Shown here: one piece after another, positions 9,908 to 21,200 of the stretch
How the letters are laid out: every line of letters starts with the position of its first letter
Numbering within the stretch: the first letter of the stretch is position 1
Source: Fragilaria crotonensis
Taxonomy: Eukaryota; Bacillariophyta; Fragilariophyceae; Fragilariales; Fragilariaceae
NCBI GenBank assembly: GCA_022925895.1
Contig: JAKSYS010000475.1
Location: 1 to 49,742, forward strand
DNA length: 49,742 nt
Reading direction: 5' to 3'
Translations under genes and position numbers: made by a program
The notes under the pieces: model-generated
Databases searched by the model: none
The model's input: only the letters and a program-made list of their open reading frames with translations
What the model was told of the DNA's origin: nothing

Positions 9908-11197
9908 ATGGCTGACGAACCGGACGAAGCGGAAGTTGTATTCGCGTTCTCCCCAGCGTTGGCTGTCCAGGGACTGCTCGACTTCACGAAGAGCGAACAC
10001 TCCAAGATCTACAAGTCTGCCATCCGAGAAGTCTGCAAGGAACCCTTTGACTGCAAAGCCAAAGGTCTCTTCCAGTTCCTTAAAGACGTCCAGGACAGAG
10101 CGGACGAGATGGGGTGGTCCGATGGCATCCTAAACATCACATTGGAGGTGACGGATGACAACGAGCCGGTACAGGAGAGGCTCATTGAGAACTACGGCAC
10201 GATCTCATTGGAGAAAGTTGTCGAGTCCGAGTTGCAGTACATCAACAGAAAAGATCGTGAGGCGCAGGACACATACATGCTCTACAAGTGCCTCATGGTG
10301 TCCTTGACGAATGCTGCGAAGAAGAGAATCTCTCTGTGGTCGGACCAGTACAGGATCGGCGACAAGGATCTGTGCAGCGGCGTGGCTCTCTTGAAGATCA
10401 TCATCCGAGAGAGCCACCTTGACACGAACGCAACCACCAACCAAATTCGTACGAAGTTGTCAAACTTGGACAGTTACATACTCACGGTGGACAGCGACAT
10501 CGGCAAGTTCAACCAGTATGTGAAACTTCTGCTCCAATCGTTGACGGCGAGGAATCAGAAGACGTCGGATCTCCTCATCAACCTGTTCAAGGGATATGGA
10601 GCCGTGAGCGACGAAGTCTTCCGAGCGTGGCTCATGCGCAAGCAGGACGACCATGAGGAAGGAGAAGAGCTCACACCTGACGACCTGATGATAGCCGCCA
10701 AGAACAAATACGATACGGTGGTTGAGAAGGGCACATGGAATGCGCCGACGGCCGAAGAAAAGATAGTGGCGTTGGAAGCGAAATTCAACTCCACGATGAA
10801 GTCGCTTAACAAGAAGGTGTCTTCCGAGAGCTCGAAGAAGAAAGCGGCCAAGTCGGGAGGTGATAAGCAGTCTTTGAAGAAGAAAGAAGGCGATCACCCG
10901 AAGAAGTAGAAGGCACCGAAGCCGGGCGACAAGAAAGAAGTCGACTTCCAGGGTCACATGTGGTACTGGTGCAGAAAGGACACCGGTGGGAAGTGCGAGA
11001 AGTGGCGAGCTCACAAGCCAAAAGAATGCAAGGGCTTAGCCGCTGATGCAGCCGGTGACAAACGCAAGCGCGAGTTGACAGGATCAGACAAGAAGAAGGC
11101 GATTGAGAAGAAACTCAAGGTCGCGAAGGCCTACGTCGCCAAGATGGAGCAGTCGATCGAGAAGGACACAACGGAGGATGAGGACAGCGACGAGTGA
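9908..11197 (+). pseudogene. element B gag, one nonsense codon
   Basis: Capsid/nucleocapsid protein of the retrotransposon. It begins MADEPDEAEVVFAFSPALAV; the ATG sits in ACCATGG. Domains: N-terminal capsid-like helical region to about residue 260, Lys-rich linker, then a nucleocapsid-like segment WYWCRKDTGGKCEKWRAHKPKEC with spacing C-x7-C-x5-H-x4-C rather than the usual CCHC. A TAG at 10907-10909 breaks the frame just before the Cys segment; E has Trp there, so it is a point mutation. The frame then stays open to TGA at 11195-11197, which is followed by CGG and by pol in the same frame. Confidence 0.9.
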
Positions 11198-14100
11198 CGG
11201 GGAGGGTGGACTAACACGATAGTAGTGCGGACTTTACTCACATTGTGTTCGTCTATACCCACCATCATTGCGACCATTCTTCGATCAACGAAACAAACAC
11301 TCGACACCGAGGAGTGGAACAGGGCAGGCCGAGGGATTGCGAAGAGAACGGACACACTCGTAACGTCAGCATGGTCGTACGGCTGGCGAACAATCGAGTC
11401 CATCTCGAGCAAACTGCGAGACTGGATCCTGCGAAACACCAAGCCACGCAATCACTCGGGAACTGCACACCATCGAATCAATCGCAAACGAGCAAGCTGG
11501 GGGCGAAGGGGGACCGTCATGGTGATGACGGTACTTGCCAGGCAAGCGAATGCTACGATTGCGACCGAAAGGAAAGCCCAATTCGACACCGATTTGGAAA
11601 CGATCGGAATCGACAACCAATGTTCGGGGTGCATCTCACACGTGAAGGAGGACTTTGTTGGGAAACTGAGGCCGACGGATCGGGTCGTGAAGGGATTCGC
11701 GGGAACGCGAACGACGAACGTGCAAGTCGGCACGCTACGTTGGAGTTGGGAGGACGAGTTGGGAAGGAAACACACCTTCACAATTCCGAACTCATACTAC
11801 GTTCCCGACGGACGAGTTCGACTATTGAGTCCGCAACACTGGTCCCAGACCCAGACGACAGGTCCCGAACGTGACAAGTGTGGAGAATACACCAACGGAC
11901 GGGAGTGCGTTTTGTTTTGGGAGGTGGAAAGTACAAAGTAGAATTCCACTTGGTAAGAACGACAACGTTGCACCTTTACGATGGCATCAGGCTTCGAGAA
12001 ATTTCGAGGCCTTCTGTTGTGAAGCTGAACTGGATGAATCGACTCGGGACGTCATCGCGATGCCTTCGGGTCTCGTATCAGACGACGAGGAGGACGACGA
12101 AGTCGAGACAGGAAACGATGAGATGCTAACGAACGCTTGGAAGCACTCGAACGAATCCAACGCCGACGACTCACACCTCGACGGACCATCCAGTACTCCT
12201 TCAAAGGGGGAAACAAGCAAGGCAGCAACAAACAAACCGCCGCAAACGGGCGAGCAACCCACAACGACCGACATGGAACTGCCGCGAACGACGAACGTGA
12301 ACATCATCCTTGACGAGGAGGACCGACAGCCAGCCAATGACCTGGCAGAGCTGTTGGCGATCCACCATCAATTCGGACACATCTCAATGAGAAAGCTCCA
12401 AGAGATGGCCAAGCAGGGAATTTTGCCGCGACGTCTATCGAAGTGCAGAGTTCCAACATGTTCGGCATGCCTCTACGCGAAGGCGACGAAACGACCTTGG
12501 CGGAACAAACCAAGGAAGGACGGCGACGACGAGGATTCCAAACCGACAAAACCAGGACAAGTGGTATCGGTGAATCAACTCGTCTCACCCACGCCAGGGT
12601 TGATTGCCCAGATGACTGGCTTCCTGACCACGAAGCGATACCGCTACGCGACTGTCTACGTCGACCAAAAGACAGCGTCAGCGGAGGAGACAGTGGAAGG
12701 GAAGCGTGCGTTTGAGGCATACTCCCATCGGCATGGAGTGAAAGTGGAAAACTACCACGCCGACAACGGAATCTTCAAGGCTTACAAGTGGGTGGACGCA
12801 TGCAAGTTGGACGGACATGGAATGACGTTCGCAGCTGTAAACGCGCACCACCAAAATGGTATCGCGGAAAGAAGAATTCGCGAACTCCAAGAACTGGCAC
12901 GCGCGATGCTGACACACGCGAATGCGAGATGGAGCGATACGATAACTGCGAACTTATGGCCGTACGCCATTCGGAACGCAAACGACGCGGTCAACCATAC
13001 TCCAAGCATGCAAGACGCAGCCAGAAGGAGCCCCATCGAAATATTCTCCAACTCGAAAGTGGCAACCAACCCAAAACACTGGAAACCATTCGGGTGCCCG
13101 ACCTATGTGCTCACAAACGAACTTCAGAGCAACCGACCTTTTCACAAATGGTCGCAACGGTCGAGAGCGGGAGTCTACTTGGGGAGATCACCGCAACACG
13201 GACGAAACGTTGCACTCGTGATGGATAGGGACACAGCCTTGGTGAGCCCTCAATTTCACGTCGCGTACGATGCAACATTCGATACCGTGAAGAACGTCAA
13301 GACGAAAACGTCGTGGCAACTGAGAGCGGGATTTGTCACGTCTCGGAAGGAGCTAACGACGAAGGGCGCAACGTCACCGTCGAGTCAAACGACGAGCATG
13401 ACACCGTCCAGCAGAAAGCGAAAACGCCACACACCAAACGAGAGAGCAAGGGCAGGCGAACCGGTGCCTTCAAGACAGAAGGAGCCAGCTGCAGCAAACG
13501 TCGGGGACGACGGTCCACCGATACCCATCGACGCGACAGAAACGGGCAACATCGCGACGGGTGTTGCGAATCGAATTCAAAAGACAAGATTCGGGCGCAC
13601 GATCAAGCCTACTCAGAAATATCTCGCGGCGATGTGCACGGAGATCAGCGAGGCAACTCGGAATGATGTCGAAGGGGAAATATTTTGCTACGTGGCAATG
13701 TTCCCGAACGACGATCAATGGGCCTATCGCAACCCGTTGATGGCATACAAGGCGGTGTCAGACCCGGACTCACTGTACTATCACCAGGCGATGAAGGAGT
13801 GGGATAGGGCGAAGTTCAAGGAGAGCATGAAGAAGGAGGTGACAGACCAATTCAACAATGGCAACTTCACCATCATTCCGAAATCACAAGTTCCCAAAGG
13901 ACAAACCATGCTACCCGCCGTCTGGCAGATGAAACGAAAACGCGATGCGAAGGATGGTTCAATCAAAAAGTATAAAGCGCGATTGAACATCGACGGGTTG
14001 CGGATGAAAAGAGGTGAGCACTATGATGAGACGGGCGCGCCGGTCGCTTCTTGGAACTCGGTGAGGATGCTCCTGACAATGACAGTCGCGCACGGGTGGC

Positions 14101-15384
14101 ACACGAAGCAGATTGACTTTGTTCAAGCATTCGCTCAAGCTCCCGTGGAGAAGACGCTGTACATGAAGGTCCCAACAGGGATGGAACTTGAGGATGATTC
14201 GAATCCAAACGACTTCGTCCTCAAGATCCACAGGAACATCTACGGCCAGAAGCAAGCGGGACGCGTATGGAACCAATATCTTGTGCAAAAACTGGTGAAA
14301 GACTTGGGTTTCCAACAATCGGCGATGGACGAATGCGTTTCCTACAGAGGGTCAACGTTGTACGTCCTATACACCGATGATAGTTTATTGGCTGGCCCTG
14401 ACAAGAAAGAGATTGACAAGATAATTGACGAGCTTCAAAAGAAGGCCAAGTTGTCCATAACAGTTGAAGGCGACCTTGCCGACTTCCTCGGCGTCAGCAT
14501 CGATCCGAGGACGGATGGCACAATACATCTGTCGCAACCACATCTCATTGACCAGATTCTGGAAGATTTGAGATTGAACGGCACGAATGTTAAATCGCGT
14601 TCGACTCCGGCGGCGTCATCGAAACTACTGACAAGACAGTCGGACTCTGAAGTATTCGACAACTCGTTCAATTACAGATCGGTCATTGGGAAGCTGAACT
14701 ATCTCGAGAAGGCGACACGAAGTGACATCGCGTACGCCGTCCACCAATGCGCCAGATTCGTATCCGACCCCAAGAAAGAACACGGGGACGCAGTGCGATG
14801 GCTGGGACGCTATCTGTTGGGGACCAGAGACAAAGGTACGATTATGCAACCGATGACGAACAAGGACTTGGAGGTCTTCGTTGACGCAAGCTTCTGTGGT
14901 GATTGGGATCCAAAGGAGGCAGCGAGCGATCGTGATACAGCGAGGTCACGCCATGGGTATATCATCAGGTACGCCAACTGCCCCCTTGCTGTGGAAATCC
15001 CAATTGCAAACGGAAGTGGCCCTCCTGTCATTGACGGAGAGCGAATATACAGGTCTGAAATACGCACTAAGAGACGCGATCCCCATAATGGAGCTGCTTA
15101 AGGAGATGAAGGATCGAGCGTACCCGATATCGACGACGCAGGCTCGAGTACACTGTCGTGTATTCGAAGACAACAGCGGAGCTTTGGAAATGGCTCGTGT
15201 CCACAAGTTTTGACCTCGAACGAAACATCTCAACGTCAAGCTGCACCATTTCAGGGACTATGTCGAGCGAAATGAGATCAGCATCCATCACATCCGAACA
15301 AACAATCAACCAGCGGACTTCCTAACAAAGCCGTTGAATGAGGAGTCACATTGCCGCCATCGAAAGACAGTGATGGGATGGTAA
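11198..15384 (+). pseudogene. element B pol (protease, integrase, RT, RNase H), inactivated
   Basis: Continues the gag frame after TGA. Protease core GIDNQCSGCIS at about 11600; integrase zinc region HHQFGHIS ... CRVPTCSACLYAKATKRPW; integrase Asp2 in HADNGIF and Glu in HHQNGIAERRI; RT motif YTDDSLLAGPD near 14370; RNase H starting FVDASFCGDWDP; end at TAA 15382-15384. Defects compared with E: frame changes between about 11915 and 12010; the first integrase Asp is Asn (SVNQLVS, codon 12573-12575); a 30-bp deletion after VYVDQ at about 12667; an extra T near 14989; and CGA changed to TGA at about 15211. It cannot make a working integrase. Confidence 0.92.
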
Positions 15385-15417
15385 GGACTTAACATTTATG
15401 TTGGCAGCGAGAAGGAG

Positions 15418-15565
15418 TGTTATGATACTGGTACCTGAGTGTACTGTACCGTCACAAGCGCAATACCAACATAATGTGAGCGCCGAGACGTGCATTCATA
15501 CTCAGTTGCAGTTAGTCGCGTATGTAGTCGCGCGTAAGAGTTTTTGGTCGTTCCCCGTATGAAAC
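15418..15565 (+). repeat. 3' LTR of element B, left piece
   Basis: Begins TGTTATGATACTGG after a polypurine tract and stops after CCGTATGAAAC, where element C starts. The missing right half is at 22556-22687. Confidence 0.92.
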
Positions 15566-15826
15566 TGAATGAATTCTATCATGAGTTCGGGTTATTCGGA
15601 CACCCGGACAAGCCGGACGAGCTAGGGATTTATGCCGATCATGTTAGGGATCGCTAAATGACCGCATAAGCCCTCCAGGCGGTGTCAGAATTTTTCCTAG
15701 ATTTGTAGACTCACTCTTTTTATAATTGATCAAGTTGTAAGCTGTTACTACTAGTGATTAATCTTAATGTTAGGAGTCAAACACCGGCAAGGGCGGATGT
15801 ACCGCACTTGCGACGGGTTTTATTCA
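15566..15826 (+). repeat. 5' LTR of element C
   Basis: 261 bp, TGAATGAATTC to TTTTATTCA. It differs from the 3' copy at about 12 sites, seven of them clustered within roughly 20 bases near 15755-15775. Confidence 0.95.
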
Positions 15827-15840
15827 GTTTATCAGACCCA
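15827..15840 (+). promoter_or_regulatory. primer-binding site GTTTATCAGACCCA
   Basis: Immediately follows the 5' LTR of C. The same 14 bases follow the LTR of G (40332-40345) and occur in the debris at 9374; a variant GTTTAACCAGACCCA is in D at 23065. The reverse complement TGGGTCTGATAAAC could be the 5' strand plus loop of a tRNA anticodon arm, suggesting half-tRNA priming as in Drosophila copia. Confidence 0.6.
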
Positions 15841-16848
15841 CGCGCTCAAGGGCGGCGCGGTGGATCACTGCTGTCATCAAAGGTTGATGATGGGGCCTGA
15901 TCAGCCTGAGCAGGAGCCCGAATTCTGCGCACAGAGGCTGCGGATCGTTGCGGTCGAATGACCCATGCCTGCAGTAGCGGCTCATAGGCGGTAACGCTAC
16001 CGTCGGCGTGTCGGAAGACCCTTCCTGAACGCAAAGACCATTCTCCGATGGCGGGGTCCTCACTGAAACGCCAAAAGGCGGCGTCATGGGTGAGGGTTAA
16101 AACCGACTTCAGCAAACGTCGTTTTGCGTAGAAAAGTGCCTTGTCGCACGTCATGTTTGCAGGTTGTATTAATGCGAATACGAAACCTTAAGTGCAAATC
16201 GGTTTTGTTGTTTCTTCCAGTACATTTCCTACGGGAGTGACGTACGTTGGACGAATTAAAAACAATGCTTGTTACTTAGATACATGTGCCCAATGCTGGG
16301 CATATTTGAGAATGATTTAAGCTGGTCGGCATATTTGCCCTCGGGACTAAAGAATTCGATAACCGCAGACATATATGCCTGCCGGCATAATTATGGACGG
16401 TTGTCACTGACGCATGTGGCAACGGATGCCTGCATGAATGTGAAAGCCGCATGGGCATAACAAAGTTTGTTATGAGTACCCGTTTGAAAAATTTAATTAG
16501 ACCGTTGGGATTTATTGAACGTTGCATTGGCGAGTCACGATTGGCGAGTCATTCCGCGGGCTTATGTAAGCCGTTGTGCGGATGAACGTTTGTCACGATT
16601 ACCCCGAAATTTCGTTTCTAAACAGTAGCCGGGGCTACTGTCAACTTAGACGATTTCGCAACGTTATTCACAGCAAACACGATCGAAAAAATGCGTATGA
16701 CTTCAGGTAACGATGTTCCACGTTGGAAACATACCAGACTTCACGTACCTCGCTGGAAATTGTTTCCAGAGTTTTGAGCTCACTTTTTTCAGAGTTTTGC
16801 TGCTATTTCCCAAGTCACTGGTAACTATACTTTTCACTCCCCTCCACC
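15841..16848 (+). other. element C untranslated leader
   Basis: About 1 kb between primer site and gag. Short open frames exist on both strands (for example 15846-16154 minus), none recognisable. It is expected to hold packaging and dimerisation signals of the element RNA; none can be named from sequence. Confidence 0.5.
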
Positions 16849-18202
16849 CTGGCAGAGCACAGGTCATTCACTGCTTGTCTCACCCGCTTGGGGTTTGATG
16901 TACCCACTCGTGAACTACTTGATGGGCAGGGGATTCATACTATCCATGACTTGACTGACCTCCCTTTTCCAGAGATCGACAAGATGATCCAGCATCTTTC
17001 CAGGTGGAAGCCCAGGGCGGCTGACGTTGAAGACGACGAAGAGCCCGCGCCTACCCCTACGTTTCCCTACCTCGCAGTTAGGAAGTTCAAGGCCCTTCGC
17101 TCTTGGGCGGACTACTGTATCCTTCGCGGCGATGCTCCGAACCCCGCTCACTTTGATGAACGCGCCGTCACGCGCTTCCTTAATCGGTTGACGGAGTTGG
17201 AGGAGATCGATCGAGCCAAGAAGGATGGGGATGATACGAAGGATCCACCAAAGCTGGCGTCGATGACGGCTTGGCCTACGTGGGTCGAACTGTTTACGAC
17301 TTATTTGTCCCAACACAGGAGCGTTGTTGCTGGAACGCCATTGGTCTACATCATCCGTGACAATGATGAGGTCGCACCTGATGATCTTGCTCGCAACGAC
17401 TGGGACTCTGTCGACAACGACTTGGTTGCCACGTCGATCTTGGAGGGTGAAACCTTCTCGCGCGATAACAAGAGGGTGTTTGATATCCTCAAACCTTTTG
17501 TCATGGAGGGACCCGGCTGGCCTTTTGTTCAACCCTTTAACAGGAAGCGCGACGGTCGTGCTGCCTTCAAGGCCTTGAAGTCCCAGGCCGAGGGGAGATC
17601 TGCGATTGCCACCCGGAAGGCCAAGGTGTATGCCATGGTGACTACCGCTGTCTTCACTGGGAAAGGAAAGTTCTCTTTGACCAGTACGTTGGCAAGCACC
17701 AGCAGGCGCATAATGAGTTGTTGTTCTTGGAGGAACCAGTTGCGGAGACCAAGAAGGTTACTGATTTCCTTGCCGGCATTCGTGACCCAAAGTTGGAGAC
17801 TGCTATCCAGACTTGCATGGGCGATGAGCAGAAGCTGACTAACTTCGAGTTGTGCCAGCAGTACTTCAAGACGATTGTGGAGAACACCAAGACCAGGACG
17901 AAGTCGCCCTCCGACATCCGTGAGATTGCAAAGGTTGGAATTGTCAAGGATAAGAAGAAGGCCAAGCAGAAGAAGAGCAAGTCGAACAATGATGACAAGT
18001 CGCCAAGTGGAATTGCGATTCACTCTGGGCAGTATTCTGCCAAGGATTACAACAAGCTGAAGCCTTTTGAGAAGGCGAAAGTCAAGCAGCTCCGTGAGGA
18101 AGCAAAGAAGAAGGAGAAGAAGGAGAAGTCTGAAGCTCGAAGTGTTGTGGCTGACACTACTCAGGAGGATGCTCCACCTGACAATGAAGGGAAGGAGACC
18201 CC
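16849..18202 (+). pseudogene. element C gag, no ATG, one frameshift
   Basis: Capsid protein related to that of D (FxxxxxxFRxWADxxxxxG region, PTWVELFTTYLSQ, YIIRDNDEV, KVTDFLAGIRDPKLE). The frame is open after a TAA at 16822 but has no ATG before the conserved start; CTG at 16849-16851 in CACCCTGGCA is where an initiator would be expected. A single-base change near 17668-17676 moves the frame: GKGKFSL becomes nonsense, and LFDQYVGKHQQAHNE continues one frame over. The C-terminus is Lys-rich. At about 18203 gag runs abruptly into the tail of the protease domain in another frame, the scar of a deletion. Confidence 0.85.
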
Positions 18203-21200
18203 GTGGATGTCACTCTGCTGAACCCAAATCAATTACGCGCAAATGGTGTCATTGTTGAGGATGTTCCACGACAGTTTAACCCCAAGTCTTCGCATTCTAT
18301 TTTTCACCCAACCGCAAAGTTGCGTATTCCTTTATCCTTGACGTGTTTATCTCTTCTGGGTTTGTGAGTCGTAAGCCAGCGTGGGCAGAATACGAGCAAT
18401 ATCCTCACGTGGAATTGACATCCCCGATGCGGTGGGATCCCTCTTCTGACCAGTTTGCCAAAAAGGAGGAGACATATGTTTCCAGCGTGTGCGTTGCTGA
18501 AAAGTTGTTGGCAACTGATCATGCGCGGAATGCTTCAAGGTTGGTTTCTGCGGTGCAATCTTTGCGTGCAATGCACATCACCATCGGTCAGGAGGATGGC
18601 TCTCTGGCGGATCGCTTGGTGGCTGCAGTCAATGTCGCAGCAGATGACACTGTTGGAGACGGCTTGTCCGGTCGCAACGACAATGATGTTTATCCGATGG
18701 ACGACGAAAGCCGAAAGTTGTTTGCCCTTTCTACGAGCGACAAACGATCAGTCATAACACCTGAGATCCTTTCTCGGAGGTGGGGAGTTGGCCTTGACAC
18801 TGCTAAGAGGACATTGAAAGTGACAACGCAATCCGGAATCAGGAATGTTTTGGCAAAAGGCGAAAGGAAAGTGCGTCAGAAACTCGATCATCTTGCGTTC
18901 CCAAACTTGAGCGGTAAGTGGTACTCGGATACTATGTTCTCGAAGACGCAATCGGTCAGGGGACACTTGACGGCGCAAGTGTTTACGAATGGTCGAGGGA
19001 GCGATCACTTCTATCCCATGAAGAGCAAGAGCATGGCTGGACCAAATGCTCTGATGCCCTTTATCCAAGAGGTTGGGATACCCCAGACGGTTGTGACTGA
19101 CAATGCACCAGAGGAAGTCCACGGGGAGTTTGGGAAGATCTGTCGCCAATTTCGAATTCGGCAAGAGCAAACAGTTCCTTACAGTCCATGGTCGAACCTG
19201 GCGGAGTCAACGATTCGAGAGCTGAAGGTTGGGATCCGGAGAACCTTACGTCGTTCGAAGGCACCGAGACGCCTTTGGTGTTTCTGCGGTAAGTGGGTGG
19301 CGGCGATTCGACGATTGACGGCACTTGATATGCCACAACTCCAGGGAAGAGTTCCCGACGAAGACGTGTTGGGATCTACACCAGACATCTCCCAGTATGC
19401 CCAGTTTGATTGGTATGAGCCAGTCTTGTATTGGGATCCAGTTGGTACCTTCCCACATGAGCAGAAGTTGCTTGGACGGTGGCTTGGAGTTGCCGAAGTC
19501 TCAACAGACCTGATGGCATTTTACCTTCTGACCAAGACTGGGAAGATTATTGTCCGCAAGTCTGTCTGGGGACTGAGCGAAGATGACTTTGCTAATCCTG
19601 ACATAAAGACTCGGCTCGTGGAGTTGGATGAGGGCATCCGCTCCAAGATTGGGGATGATCTCAAGGAGGAGGACATCGACCCAGAACTGAGAGGTTCCAT
19701 GCCGGAAATCTCAGATGATGTCTTCGACGATGAAGACGAAGGTCGTAACGATCCAGGGGACACGCCAAGTCCTGATGAGGGGACCGATGACCACACCCCT
19801 GAATCTTATGATGAATATTTGACTGCTCAGGTGCTCCTTCCCCAGGGCGGTGAAGCCAAGAAGGCAACCGTCGTTGGGAGGAAGCGCGACCATGATGGTC
19901 GGCCGATTGGCAAGCGTCACGCAAACCCGTTGCTGGATACTCGTTTATACGAGGTGGAATTTCCTGACGGTTCGACAGAAGCAATTGCGGCTAACCTGAT
20001 CGCGGAGAACATGCTGTCCCAGGTCGATGACGAGGGACGAAGCTATTCTGTGTTGAGCGAGATTGTCGACCATCGGACCAATGGCCACGCTATATCAAAG
20101 GATGATGGCTTCGTGGAAGACCGATATGGTAAGAGACATCCGCGGATCACTACGCGAGGCTGGGATTTGCAAGTCGAGTGGCGCGATGGTTCAACGACCT
20201 GGGTTCCATTGTCAGAATTGAAGGAGTCAAACCCGGTGGAGGTCGCGGAGTATGCTGTCGCCAACAAGATTGCTGAAGAACCGGCATTTGCTTGGTGGGT
20301 ACGCAAGGCTCTGCGCAAACGGGATCGAATCATAAAGAAGGTCAAGGCCAGATACTGGGCTAAGACGCATAAGTTCGGAATTGAACTGCCGAAGACGGTG
20401 GCGGAGGCCCTTAAGATCGATGAACGAACGGGGACCGACTTTTGGAGAAAGGCAATCGAGCAGGAAATGAAGAATGTTATGCCGGCATTCGAGTTCATTG
20501 ACGGCGACGAAGCGCCCAAGTTCTACAAAAAGATTGACTGCCACATGATCTTTGATGTCAAAATGGATTTGACGAGGAAGGCGCGTTTGGTTGCCGGAGG
20601 GCATCAAACTGATCCGCCGAAAGAGTCAACATATTCAAGTGTTTCACGCGACAGCATAAGGATTGCTTTCACGTTGGCAGCGCTGAATGACTTGGATGTC
20701 CTTTCTGCCGATGTGCAAGGGGCATACCTGAACGCTCCTACGAAGGAGAAGGTCTACACAATCGCAGGGTTGGAATTTGGAGCGGACAAAGTTGGCCGAC
20801 CAGTTCTTATTGTCCGGGCGCTCTATGGACTTACGTCAAGTGGTGCTTGATGGCGAGACCACATGGCGTCCACGTTACGTGAAGGAGGCTTTGTCAGCTG
20901 CAAAGGTGATCCTGACGTGTGGATGAGACCTAAGGTGAAGCCGAATGGGGACAAGTACTGGGAGTATGTCCTTTGCTATGTGGATGACATTCTTTGCATC
21001 TCACATGAGCCGCAAGTTGTGATGGACTATCTCGCTTCCAAGTATACCTTGAAGAAAGGGAGTGTAAAGGAACCTGACGCTTACTTGGGCGCTGAAGTCA
21101 AGAAGTGGACAATTGATGGTGCAGAGAACCCAACAAAGGTAAGGTGGGCAATGTCGTCTGATCTTTATGTGAAACGGGCTGTGACCGAAGTTGAACGCGA

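Noticed and set aside
10460-11014. 184-codon open frame on the minus strand opposite B gag, with hydrophobic stretches
   Set aside because: Exactly antisense to clear gag coding sequence and low in family resemblance; a shadow of the Lys-rich gag codons.
11245-11874. Second open frame overlapping the start of B pol, also open in E
   Set aside because: Pol motifs lie in the other frame in phase with gag; His-rich composition looks like a shifted reading. Its openness in both copies is noted but not enough to call a gene.
15846-16154. 102-codon minus-strand frame in the C leader
   Set aside because: No motif, lies in an untranslated leader of a plus-strand element.
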